A DNA stretch of 20,779 nt from VRUE01 sp036276735 (GCA_036276735.1 DASUOH010000003.1:1-20779), one strand, 5' to 3'. Counted from the first letter of the stretch, positions 6,698 to 15,009 are shown. The notes: generated by a model not told the origin, from the sequence alone. Program-made: numbers and translations.

Positions 6698-7365
6698 CTA
6701 GGACACGTAGGCCTTGCGCACCATCGCGGCCGTCCATCGGTTCGTACCGTGGGCCGGGAGGACATTCCTGCGGTTCAGAGTCTCGGCGATCTCGGCGAGG
6801 GACTTGCCTTTCGCGAGCAGCGTCCCGATCTGCTTCCGCCGGGTGTAATCCCGCTGGTTGCACTCCGTGTGGGACAGCCGAACGTTCTCGGGCGGAGCTG
6901 CCCGCCGGCCGACTTGAGGGTCGGGTAGTGGTCGGGCGAGGGCGCCCACTTGGTGCGCGTCTTCGCAACCGGATCGAATGCGGCTCGACCCTTGTGGTTG
7001 TAGCACTGCGGCATCTCGCACTTCAGGTCGAGGAGTTGGCCGCGCTCGGCCATCCGCACGAGGACACCCTTCACGCCGAGCCTGCGGAGCTCGTCCGCGA
7101 CTGAGCTATCTGCGCCGCCGGCGCCAGCTGCTGTCTTCGCCACCGAGTCACCTTTCTCGTGTAGTCGCCCTATTGCGCTTCCTGCATTCTCCACGTAGAG
7201 CGTCGCTTCGGCGACTGACGACATCGCCACCCAAGCCTTCGCCCGTCCAGTATCCCCAGGCGATCCCATCGGAATGTCGCTCTCCTCGACGTAGCTACTG
7301 ATGTCGCGTGAAAGCGGCGGCGCAACTGCTTCCGGCGCCCCCAGAAGACCAGTCCCTTGCAGCAC
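6698..7365 (-). pseudogene. HNH-type nuclease-like gene with a single-base frameshift
   Basis: Frame one (from GTG 7365; ATG codons further in are also possible) carries CEMPQC, then SPDHYPTLKSAGGQLRP. After that it loses its match and runs into a basic nonsense tail. The overlapping frame continues properly with ENVRLSHTECNQRDY and a C-terminal helical motif, SLAEIAETLN...HGTNRWTAAMVRKAYVS, to TAG 6698-6700. Joined, this gives C-x4-C, D-H, N-x-x-L-x-H-x-x-C-N, an HNH/zinc nuclease arrangement followed by a helix-turn-helix like that at the end of some recombinases. Adding one G at about 6890 (CCCGAGAAC to CCCGGAGAAC) restores the frame, so a one-base deletion explains the break. A sequencing error is the alternative. 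Confidence 0.65.
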
Positions 7366-7474
7366 GAGCCAGCGGCCTTCCCGCGCTACCCTGATTGCAG
7401 GGGTTGCATGAGGAGTGGGGCACGAAGCGGTAGGGGAAGCCCATGACTGTCGGGTTCCTACACGGACAGTCCGC
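7366..7474. other. Short gene-free stretch before the degraded attachment site
   Basis: No gene is visible. The stretch would be expected to hold the right arm of module B1, but neither the tRNA 3' end nor the right-arm repeat can be recognised here, so that end seems to have been lost. Confidence 0.4.
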
Positions 7475-7599
7475 TTATGAGATTGATCTGCTGGGTCGGC
7501 TGGACTCCGTGGAGCTAGGTTTCAAGCCAAATTCGCGGGATCGAGCTACGTGGAGATCGGCTGGAATCTGTGGGGCACCTTGCCCCATTTCTTGCCCCA
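7475..7599. repeat. Degraded attachment junction and left arm of module B2
   Basis: TTATGAG (7475-7481) equals the anticodon-loop heptamer at 5584-5590 and 13716-13722. It is followed by a left arm clearly related to 5591-5696. TGGGGCA is at 7571-7577, and TTGCCCCA occurs at 7580-7587 and 7592-7599, a 12-base period. The tRNA T arm to the left is missing. I interpret this as the inner end of the element nearest tRNA-fMet. Confidence 0.65.
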
Positions 7600-7610
7600 G
7601 CGAAGGAGTT

Positions 7611-7628
7611 GGTATACCTGGGTATACT
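7611..7628 (+). promoter_or_regulatory. vapBC promoter with a repeated GGTATAC operator candidate
   Basis: GGTATAC occurs at 7611-7617 and again at 7621-7627, ten bases apart (one helical turn), and each contains the palindrome GTATAC. TATACT at 7623-7628 is a good -10 element only seven bases before the ATG at 7636, so the transcript would be leaderless or nearly so. Ribbon-helix-helix antitoxins usually bind such paired palindromes over their own promoter. That this pair is the operator is inferred from position. Confidence 0.55.
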
Positions 7629-7635
7629 GGACTGC

Positions 7636-7863
7636 ATGGCAAAGGTCATGGTCTCCCTTCCAGACGACCTCCTCGCCGAGGTGGACGCTGAGGCGCGCCG
7701 TGGTGGCACGACCCGCAGCGCCGTCATGCGGGATTTCGCCGACGCCGCGCTGCGCCGGCGCCGCGAGAGCCGGGCGGCAGCGATGCGATCGCTGCTCCAC
7801 GATGTCTCGCCCCATGGCGGCCGCGCCGCGGAGCAGGTGAAGGCAACGCGGCCTGGTCCGTGA
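7636..7863 (+). CDS. vapB: Ribbon-helix-helix antitoxin (VapB type)
   Basis: This 75-residue protein starts with ATG at 7636. It begins MAKVMVSLPDDLLAEVDAEA and continues RRGGTTRSAVMRDFADAAL. That is a beta strand (KVMVSLP) followed by two helices, the ribbon-helix-helix fold of the CopG/VapB type that binds DNA as a dimer. The C-terminal part is basic and Arg-rich, then loosely structured, as in antitoxins whose tails wrap the toxin. Its TGA (7861-7863) overlaps the GTG start of the PIN toxin (7860), the classic antitoxin-toxin coupling. Its own promoter, with repeated GGTATAC sites, lies directly upstream. Confidence 0.8.
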   Translation: MAKVMVSLPDDLLAEVDAEARRGGTTRSAVMRDFADAALRRRRESRAAAMRSLLHDVSPHGGRAAEQVKATRPGP

Positions 7864-8267
7864 CGACGCTGCTTCTCGATGCGAGCGTCCTGCTCGCCGC
7901 CTTCGACCCCGAGGACGACCATCACGAGTCGGCACGGACCTTGCTGGAGGACGAGAACGCCACCCTCGCGACGCTCGATCTCGCCCGCTATGAGGTCGCA
8001 AACGTCGCGGTGCGAGCTTGGCGGACGCCGGAGCTGGTCTCGTCGCTGCTGGCGGTGATCGAGAGGCTCGCCGACGATGGCGGCGTCGTGCCCTCCACGG
8101 ACACCCTCCTAACGCGGGCAGCTGTGATCGCCGAGCACCACACGATCTCCGTCTATGACGCTGCCTACGCAGCCGCCGTCAGCGATTCCGGACACTCCCT
8201 CATCAGCTGCGACGAACGCGATCTAGTCTCGAAGGGCCTTGCGGAACTCCCTGCAAGAGGTAAATAG
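7860..8267 (+). CDS. vapC: PIN-domain toxin ribonuclease (VapC family)
   Basis: This 135-residue protein starts with GTG at 7860 in a GTGA overlap with the antitoxin stop. The four acidic residues of the PIN active site are visible: D7 in LLLDAS, E45 in ARYEVANVA, D100 in VYDAAYAAA and D118 in SCDERDL. VapC toxins cut tRNA or rRNA when the antitoxin is degraded, and here the catalytic set is complete, so the toxin should be active. It is the first cargo of module B2, 110 bases upstream of the SIR2-STAND gene. It may help keep the element in the genome or act in phage abortive infection. The choice between these is inference. Confidence 0.85.
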   Translation: MTTLLLDASVLLAAFDPEDDHHESARTLLEDENATLATLDLARYEVANVAVRAWRTPELVSSLLAVIERLADDGGVVPSTDTLLTRAAVIAEHHTISVYDAAYAAAVSDSGHSLISCDERDLVSKGLAELPARGK

Positions 8268-8363
8268 TGCCAGCAGGAAAGGTTTCCGCTTGCCCTGTCG
8301 GCGCCGCTCGACCGTCTTCTCACGAAAGAATGCTTCCGAATGGATCATTTCTTCCATGTTGTT

Positions 8364-8369
8364 AAGGAA
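8364..8369 (+). promoter_or_regulatory. Ribosome binding site of the SIR2-STAND gene
   Basis: AAGGAA lies eight bases before the ATG at 8378, which supports that start. The 110-base gap after vapC holds no other gene. Confidence 0.6.
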
Positions 8370-8377
8370 AGCGGCTG

Positions 8378-11300
8378 ATGGCGGTTTCCGACCTAGTACC
8401 CCTTCTCGCTGAGGAGCGTGAAGACATCGTTCCCCTGATCGGGGCGGGACTTTGCATCGAGGCGGGTCTTCCAAGCGGCGCAACGCTTGCCGAGGTCTTG
8501 CGCGAGAACTCGGACCTCCACCTAGCGGCACCCGAAGGTGATTTCGGCGCCGTCTGTCGAGAGATTGAACGGGTTGCCAGCCTGGCAACGCTGCAGGAGC
8601 TAGCCGCAGACGCGATTGGATCGACGGCGGTGGTGCCAACCCCCTCGCTAATGGCGATCGCTGGCTGCCCTTCGGCGCGAGTTCTGACGACCAACTACGA
8701 CGAAGCGATCGAGCGTTCGGTGGAGGCGATTGGCAAGGAGCCGGTGAGAGTTTCCCTTGACGAAGAGCGGGTCGGGGAGCGCCCACAAGATGGACAAGTC
8801 TTCGTCATTCACCTGCACGGCGTCCTGGAGCGTCCGAAGACGATGGTCCTGACCACCACTCAGCGAAGCGCCCTTCTCGATAATGACGTCTACCGTTCGC
8901 GGCTGCGTTCACTCCTGCTAGGCAACAGGCTGCTCGCCCTGGGTCTGCGACTCTCGGCTGAAGAGGCACACCTGCGGGTTGAGCTTGGCCGGCTCGGACA
9001 CCTGCTGGGCGGGCGAGCACCGATCGTTGTCTTGCCTGATAGTGAGATCGACGAAGCTCTTCGGATTCTCGAGGCTGACGGTGCGGTCGAACTTCAACGC
9101 TGTAACCCCTCTCAGGACTACTTGGAGGTGCGCCAGTGTGCGCAGCTATTGGCCCCGCGCCAGATCGACCCGACTGAGGTGATCACCGCCCGCGCGACCG
9201 GTGTCTCGGCACCGTTCCTTGACCCACCCCTACTTGGGCCTAAGCAGCTCTCTGATGCTGGCAACAACGATCCTGCTGTAACGGTGATGCTGGCCGAATC
9301 GCGCCTGGGCCTCGGCTCGCTGGCCGACGTGAGAGAGATGGCGGATGCCCAACGGGCGCTCTTGGTCGGGGCGCCGGGGCGAGGCAAGACGATGGCGCTG
9401 CAACGGCTAGGGGAAGAAAACCGAGGCCGAGCCGTGCGCTGTGACCTTCGCAACTTCCGCCCGGTCCCCGAAGCGCCAGAGCGCGGCTTCGCGCGGCTTG
9501 CGGCTCGGGAGTGCGAAGCGTTCGACGAGGTGACCCCCGTTCCCTCGAAGGAAGCCCTGCAGGAGGGCAGCTTTGTTTTCCTTCTCGACGGGCTCGAGGA
9601 GGCAGCGATCGGAGACCACGCCGCCATCGTCGAGGCGATCCTCTCAGCCATCGAGCGCTGGCCCCAACACTCCTACGTCGTCGCCACTAGGCCGACCTCA
9701 GAAGCGCAAAGGCTCCTCGACGCTGGCTTCACCAAGTTCGTCGTCGAAGGTACCGATGGGTGGGGCAACCGCTATCTAAGGGCCTGTGGAATTACTTCTG
9801 AGCAGATCGAGCATCTCTATGACGTCGTGCCGACGATCAGGTCCCAGCTTGCGATTCCCCGCTACGCGGCGCGGATCGCCGCAGAACTTCATGAAGAGAC
9901 CGAAGGGGTCGAGCTCTCCCGCGGCGCCCTAGAGCGACTGACGAGAGGAGAGCGTAAGAACCTTGAGGATGCCGCGCAGCGGCTCGGCGTCGCTCTTGAC
10001 GAGCTGATGGATTGGGCCTGCCGCTTGGCGGTGATGATCGAGCTGCGCGGCGAGAACAGTGCCGCCGTTGCTGAGATTGCAGCGCTGCCGGGCCCGGAAG
10101 GGCAAGACTCCGGCACGGCTTGCGATGAGTTGGTCCAAGCCGCCCTTCTCCAGGACCTCCCTGGTCGTGCCCGCTTCTCGGCACAGGTCAGCCAGGAGGC
10201 GCTCTGCGCCGAGGCGATCCTGCGCAGCGAGGATCCTCTTGACGTTCTGAGGGAGGTCGCCATGGCCGAGATCGACGGTGGGTTCGTTTTCCGCGACGAC
10301 ATCGAGCACACCATCGACCTCATTTTCGAGGGCGCCTCCGAGGAGCTGCGCGCGCGACTGCGCGAACTCGATGCGCTGCGCTGGGCGCGAACCCAAGGAG
10401 AGGGCGATCCCACGGTCCTCGCTGAGGCAATCGACGTGATCTGGAGCTGGCACCGCGAGATGCGCCTTTGGATCCGATACCGAGGTGATAACCAGCTGCG
10501 CGGGCCCGGCGAAGCCCTAAAGGCGCTCCACGATGCGGCGCCTGAGGTGCTTGAGGCACGCCGCGCAGAACTAAACGCGGAGTGCCGCGACGAGGAGCGC
10601 ACGATCCGCGGTAACGCGATCGAAATGCTCACCCTGATGCCCGCCGACGAAGAAACCGAACCGATCCTGCGTGAGTTGGTCGCCGACCCCGACGACGTTG
10701 TCCGTCGGCACGCAGCACATGCGATCGAGGAGTTTGGACTCGCCGGGCTGACCGACGAGCTTTGGGCGGCCTGGGAGGACGAGCATGACGAGCTGGCGTT
10801 AGAGGCGCTCGGCCTTGCCCTCGGAGCGCTCTGTGAGGACCAGGAGCTACTCGGCTCTATCTCGCGGCTGCGCAAAAAGCCGAAGGGTTGGCAGCGGATC
10901 AGCTACAGGGTTCTGGAGCGCGTCCCCTTGTCGGCCCTGGCAGAGCTCCTCAACTCGGGATCACTCGGCCTCGACGATGCCAAGGAGGTCTTGGACAAGC
11001 GGCTTGGGGAGGACGAACCCTTCGGGGACGCCGAGGCAGAAGCACTGGGGGGCATCCTTCTCAGTGGTGGCTGGCGTCTGCACCGGCAGAATCACAGCGA
11101 GCGAATCGCGGCGATCGTCGCCGAGCATCCACAGGAGGTCTTGAAGGGAGCGCAGGCCGCTGTAGGAGAGGAAACCGGCTTTCTCGATTTGCTCTGGGCC
11201 TCCGACCTCGATCCCGACCTACTTGCCCGCTACGCCGAGGGTCCGCTCGCCGAGCCAATCGAACGGCTCTTGGAGCGGATCGGCTGGCGTGAGGAGGTGC

Positions 11301-12346
11301 CGGCCACCGACCTCGAGCCACCCGTCGAGGAGGATGAGGAGGAGCGGCCCGAAAACCTGGCCACCTTGCTCTCAAAGGGGGAGATCGATGAGAACAGTGT
11401 GCCTTCTGACTTCTGGCTCTTGAAGCTGCCCGAGGAACCCAAGGAGGTGCAGGATCGCTTTCTTGCTTTTGCCGAAGCTTGGTATCCCGACGACGCAGAG
11501 GCGACGATCAGGCGTGAGGGCGGTAGGGCGACTGTGACCAACGGCTTTCGGGGTGCTGTTGTCACTTGGGCAGCACTCGACCATCCCACCACCGCTGAGC
11601 GCTGGCTGGATATCCTCAGCGCAGGGATAGCGAGGTTCTCCGGGTCCATATCCGACTGGATGTCCCGCAACTGGGATGACGAGTGGTCCGAGCCCGCAGT
11701 GGAGCGCATCGGTGCCCTCGATAACCCAACCGACCTCGCCCTTGCGGCGAAGGCAATCCCCAACTGGACCCCCGAGCTTCGCGTCCTCTTCGCCCAGAAG
11801 GCCTGCCGTCTCGATGACGATTCGCTCTCGATGACGATCGTGGACCAGCTGCGCGACTTCGATGACGTTGAGCAGTTGCGCGAAATTGCCGATTCCGAGT
11901 GCGGAGACTCGACCCGCGAACGCGCAATGGTCGCATTGGCCCATCTTGGCGATGTCGATGCCCAACGGCAGCTGCTCGAAGCGATGCTCAAGAGCGCCGA
12001 AAAGGATCCAGCTACCTTCGAGCACCACGAGCCACATTGGTTCAGTTCACTCATTTCGCCCGACCTGATCGAGCTGCTCGGCGAGATACTGCGAGCAACT
12101 CATCGCTGCAATGAAGCCTCAATGTTCAGGCGAATCGTCGAGGCGGGAATCCGCCACATCAGCCACGAGAGTTGCTTGACCATCTACGACCGCCTGATCG
12201 CAGATCCTGAGCTAGATGGCGGACAGTTCTACTGGTACCAGCGCGAGGCGCTGGCGCGGTCACTAGCCCGGCAGGAGGTATTGGTGCGATTGGAGGAGCG
12301 CAGCGACCTGCTTAACACGGTGTTTGTGACAACCGCATCGGATTAA
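8378..12346 (+). CDS. SIR2-STAND NTPase, putative antiphage defence protein (Avs5/SIR2-NACHT-like)
   Basis: This is a 1322-residue three-part protein. Residues 1 to about 260 are a SIR2-like NADase domain, with GAG at 22-24 in PLIGAGLCIEAGLP, TTNYD at 104-108 and HLHG at 145-148. The nucleotide-binding loop, Asn and His of active SIR2 NADases are all present. About 300-600 is a STAND/NACHT NTPase with P-loop GAPGRGKT at 331-338, Walker B FVFLLDGLEE at 399-408 and a VVATRP sensor at 434-439. About 600-1322 is helical, with HEAT-like repeats around 735-1000 (for example ILRELVADPDDVVRRHAAHA), and would be the sensor. In related systems the sensor recognises a phage protein, the STAND module assembles, and SIR2 destroys NAD+. 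It seems to work alone. The target here is unknown. Composition matches the neighbours. Confidence 0.85.
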   Translation: MAVSDLVPLLAEEREDIVPLIGAGLCIEAGLPSGATLAEVLRENSDLHLAAPEGDFGAVCREIERVASLATLQELAADAIGSTAVVPTPSLMAIAGCPSARVLTTNYDEAIERSVEAIGKEPVRVSLDEERVGERPQDGQVFVIHLHGVLERPKTMVLTTTQRSALLDNDVYRSRLRSLLLGNRLLALGLRLSAEEAHLRVELGRLGHLLGGRAPIVVLPDSEIDEALRILEADGAVELQRCNPSQDYLEVRQCAQLLAPRQIDPTEVITARATGVSAPFLDPPLLGPKQLSDAGNNDPAVTVMLAESRLGLGSLADVREMADAQRALLVGAPGRGKTMALQRLGEENRGRAVRCDLRNFRPVPEAPERGFARLAARECEAFDEVTPVPSKEALQEGSFVFLLDGLEEAAIGDHAAIVEAILSAIERWPQHSYVVATRPTSEAQRLLDAGFTKFVVEGTDGWGNRYLRACGITSEQIEHLYDVVPTIRSQLAIPRYAARIAAELHEETEGVELSRGALERLTRGERKNLEDAAQRLGVALDELMDWACRLAVMIELRGENSAAVAEIAALPGPEGQDSGTACDELVQAALLQDLPGRARFSAQVSQEALCAEAILRSEDPLDVLREVAMAEIDGGFVFRDDIEHTIDLIFEGASEELRARLRELDALRWARTQGEGDPTVLAEAIDVIWSWHREMRLWIRYRGDNQLRGPGEALKALHDAAPEVLEARRAELNAECRDEERTIRGNAIEMLTLMPADEETEPILRELVADPDDVVRRHAAHAIEEFGLAGLTDELWAAWEDEHDELALEALGLALGALCEDQELLGSISRLRKKPKGWQRISYRVLERVPLSALAELLNSGSLGLDDAKEVLDKRLGEDEPFGDAEAEALGGILLSGGWRLHRQNHSERIAAIVAEHPQEVLKGAQAAVGEETGFLDLLWASDLDPDLLARYAEGPLAEPIERLLERIGWREEVPATDLEPPVEEDEEERPENLATLLSKGEIDENSVPSDFWLLKLPEEPKEVQDRFLAFAEAWYPDDAEATIRREGGRATVTNGFRGAVVTWAALDHPTTAERWLDILSAGIARFSGSISDWMSRNWDDEWSEPAVERIGALDNPTDLALAAKAIPNWTPELRVLFAQKACRLDDDSLSMTIVDQLRDFDDVEQLREIADSECGDSTRERAMVALAHLGDVDAQRQLLEAMLKSAEKDPATFEHHEPHWFSSLISPDLIELLGEILRATHRCNEASMFRRIVEAGIRHISHESCLTIYDRLIADPELDGGQFYWYQREALARSLARQEVLVRLEERSDLLNTVFVTTASD

Positions 12347-12347
12347 T

Positions 12348-12360
12348 CCCGCACGGCGGG
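12348..12360. terminator. Small hairpin between converging genes
   Basis: CCCGC (12348-12352) pairs with GCGGG (12356-12360) in the 45-base gap between the SIR2-STAND stop and the 3' end of the DUF4238 gene. It is short and has no U tract, so it is only a weak candidate. Confidence 0.25.
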
Positions 12361-12391
12361 TGTCCCAGCCCATCCAAGCAGCTCCCTGCGC

Positions 12392-13510
12392 CTACACCGT
12401 CGCCAGAAGCGGCGGCTGCGAGCCGACGTCCACGACCACATCCAGCTCATTTACCCACTTCCGCTTTGAGCTGCGCTTGTGGAAACTATCGGCGTGAGCC
12501 CGTCGAGCGGACTGCTTGGCGACGGCGCGATCGTAGGTCGGGTCGATGAGACGAGAGAGGGGCGAGAAGACGTCGTCGGCTACCTCGGGCTCTGAGCCCG
12601 GTCGATGCATCCACTCCTTTTCTGCCTGGGCGACCGTAAAGGCGTTCAGCTCGGCCGCTGCACGGGGCTTCATTGGAACCCCGATTTCGTCGCTGCAATC
12701 GATCCAGTTCATCAGGATCGCAGCGTCGGGCGCGATCGGAACGCGGATCTCCAACATCGTCAGCGGACCCAGTTCTTGACGGGAGAACGGCCGGGTTCGC
12801 TCGACGTTCATCGGCCACAGCACAACGGGATGATCGGAGTAGGCGAGTAGCGGGCGGTCGAAGCGCACGACGTGCCAGCGCATCAGCGAGAGGATGCCGG
12901 CCACTTTCACCGCGTAGCTCAGCATCGTCATAAAGCGGCTGGTGGGACTGAGGAGAACATCTATGACCTGACTACGGGCGAGATTGACGTCGCCGCCGAC
13001 AGCGGCCAAGTGCCTCGGCTTGAGATCGCTCGCCTGCGCGCCTTCGAGGACCGAACGCTGTATCTCCTCGTGCTTTGCGAAGAAAGCGGGGCCGCGCATC
13101 ATCTGCAAGCCGAAGAACTGCGCCAGCGCACCCTTCCGCTCCACGGTAAACGGCTCGCCGGCGACGATCTGCCGTAGGGCCGGGGTCGCTTTGTTCTCGA
13201 CGTGGGCGAGAGAAGCCTCGATGTCGTCGATCTGGGTGCCGTGCGGACGGGTGCGCCGGTAGTAGGGGCCGCGGGCGCCGACAAGCTTGCTCGACTTCAC
13301 CTCGCACTCCGAACGCCCCGGCTCGTGGACGGCAACCTGGCGGCCCTCAACCTCCCAGGCCTGCTGATACATCCGCGGCACGATGTGGCCGTTGTCGACC
13401 TTCGGGCAGTCGGCGGCGGAGATCATCAGCGCCGGCCGGTCCGGGGTATGGGTCGCTCGGGCGTGCTGGACACGACGGGCCTGCTTGCGCTTCCGCTGGC
13501 GATGCTTCAT
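12392..13510 (-). CDS. DUF4238-family protein
   Basis: This 372-residue protein starts with ATG at 13510. After a basic N-terminal tail it shows HIVPRMYQQAW, the signature of DUF4238 near its start, then a helical middle with FFGLQMMRGPAF, and a YSDHPVVLWPM segment in the second half. The overall length and motif order fit the family. The function of DUF4238 is not established, though such proteins are often found in genomic islands and near defence genes. It converges on the SIR2-STAND gene and is the last gene before the right arm of module B2, about 60 bases from the arm repeat. No signal peptide or membrane segment is visible. It may be an independent cargo gene. Confidence 0.75.
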   Translation of the reverse strand: MKHRQRKRKQARRVQHARATHTPDRPALMISAADCPKVDNGHIVPRMYQQAWEVEGRQVAVHEPGRSECEVKSSKLVGARGPYYRRTRPHGTQIDDIEASLAHVENKATPALRQIVAGEPFTVERKGALAQFFGLQMMRGPAFFAKHEEIQRSVLEGAQASDLKPRHLAAVGGDVNLARSQVIDVLLSPTSRFMTMLSYAVKVAGILSLMRWHVVRFDRPLLAYSDHPVVLWPMNVERTRPFSRQELGPLTMLEIRVPIAPDAAILMNWIDCSDEIGVPMKPRAAAELNAFTVAQAEKEWMHRPGSEPEVADDVFSPLSRLIDPTYDRAVAKQSARRAHADSFHKRSSKRKWVNELDVVVDVGSQPPLLATV

Positions 13511-13570
13511 AGGGCGAGGATAGGAAGCGCGTCGGCTTATTCACAGGGACTGCCGGGTCCGAAAATGACC

Positions 13571-13680
13571 TCTCGCAAGACCTCACCTTGCCCCACAGCT
13601 TGCCCCACGGCCGATTTCGCACCTTGTTGTCTGCAAGACAACAAAACTAAAAGCCCCGCATTTGCGGGGCTTTCGTGAAA
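13571..13680. repeat. Right-arm repeat, copy 2 (module B2 end beside tRNA-fMet)
   Basis: It is the counterpart of 5451-5548. It contains two TTGCCCCAC motifs at 13588-13596 and 13600-13608, spaced by 12 bases like the pair in the left arm of the same element (7580 and 7592). The tRNA-fMet terminator hairpin lies within it, so an integrating element brings its own copy of the tRNA terminator. The 13511-13570 stretch before it holds no gene. Confidence 0.8.
13650..13673 (-). terminator. Intrinsic terminator of tRNA-fMet
   Basis: AAAGCCCCGCA at 13650-13660 pairs perfectly with 13663-13673, leaving a two-base loop centre. On the minus strand the stem is followed by TTTTAGTTTTGTT, a U-rich run. 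It lies eight bases after the tRNA-fMet 3' end, the right place for its terminator. Confidence 0.75.
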
Positions 13681-13754
<74 letters not shown>

Positions 13755-13852
13755 GCGGTATGGGCATGCTAGCAACGCTCGGCGGGCCTGCAAGGGGTTG
13801 TTGGACAGGCGCAGAGACGCTTGCGGGAATTCCGGCTTAGAGTGCCGCGCCC

Positions 13853-14788
13853 ATGGCGGGCGCTTCTAAACGGGTGGCGGTGATCGACGTCGGCAGCAAC
13901 TCGACGCGGCTGCTGGTCGCCGACGTCGCCGACGGTGCCGTCTCGAAGGTGGAACGGCAGAGCCGCGTGACGCGGCTGGGCCGGGGCGTCGACCTGACCG
14001 GGCAGCTCTCTGCCGAGGCGATCGAGGCGACCTGCGAGGCGATCGGCGACTACACGGAGCTGTGCGAGCGGTTCGATGTTGGCGCCACGACGACGATCGC
14101 GACCAGCGCCGTCCGCGACGCCTCCAACGGCGACGCCTTCGTCGCCGAGCTGCGGGAGCGCTTCGCCCTCACCGCCCGCGTGCTCGACGGCGCCGAGGAG
14201 GCGCGCCTCACCTACCTCGGCGCCACGCACGAGCGACCGCCGACGCAACCGACGCTGGTCATCGACATCGGCGGCGGCTCGACCGAGCTGATCGTCGGCC
14301 ACGACGGCGGCATCGACTTCGAGCACTCGATGCAGGTCGGAGTCGTCCGCCACACCGAGCGCCACATCTCCGGCGATCCGCCAACCGCGGCGGAGCTCGA
14401 GGAGCTTGCCGCCGACGTCCGCGGCTCGATCGAAGCCGCGGTCCCGCCTGAGCAGGCGAACCGGGTCGCGGCCGGGATCGCCGTCGCCGGCACGCCGACC
14501 TCGCTAGCAGCGGTCGAGCTCGAGCTGGAGCCCTACGACCCCGAGCGCGTCCATGGCCAGGTCCTCTCGCTGGAGTCGATTCAGCGGCTCCTCTGCCTCT
14601 TCGCCTCCCGGCCACTGCACGAGCGGCGGGAGATCGTCGGCCTCCACCCCGACCGGGCGCCGACCATCATCTCCGGCGTCGTCATCCTGGTCGAGGCAAT
14701 GCGGGCTTTCAAGCTTGCCCGCATCCGCGTCGCCGAGCACGACATCCTCTACGGCGCCGCCTTGCAGGCGGCCGCGGCCAACCCGTGA
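13853..14788 (+). CDS. ppx: Ppx/GppA-family exopolyphosphatase
   Basis: This 311-residue protein starts with ATG at 13853. Two ASKHA-fold phosphate-binding motifs stand out: VAVIDVGSNSTRLLVADV at residues 8-25 and VIDIGGGSTELIVG at about 137-150. The length is that of the short actinobacterial Ppx form without the extra C-terminal HD domain of E. coli Ppx/GppA. Members hydrolyse polyphosphate or pppGpp, and which applies here is not shown by the sequence. It is the first chromosomal gene beyond tRNA-fMet and is transcribed away from it. It lies in the backbone rather than the island. Confidence 0.85.
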   Translation: MAGASKRVAVIDVGSNSTRLLVADVADGAVSKVERQSRVTRLGRGVDLTGQLSAEAIEATCEAIGDYTELCERFDVGATTTIATSAVRDASNGDAFVAELRERFALTARVLDGAEEARLTYLGATHERPPTQPTLVIDIGGGSTELIVGHDGGIDFEHSMQVGVVRHTERHISGDPPTAAELEELAADVRGSIEAAVPPEQANRVAAGIAVAGTPTSLAAVELELEPYDPERVHGQVLSLESIQRLLCLFASRPLHERREIVGLHPDRAPTIISGVVILVEAMRAFKLARIRVAEHDILYGAALQAAAANP

Positions 14789-15009
14789 ACCTCGTCGTAC
14801 TCCAATGCAAGACCCGTCTGTACAGAACGGTTCTCGACCGCGGGCCACTTGGGTAAACGCGTGTCCCTAACCCCGATTACTAAGTAGGCCGCAACTACCT
14901 GATTATGAGTAGCGGGGTAGCCGGGTTGTAGACATGTTGGACAGTTCCGCGGATACTCCTCGCATCGGGCACGCGATGGGGATGTTGTCCTATCGGGTAC
15001 CGAACAAAA

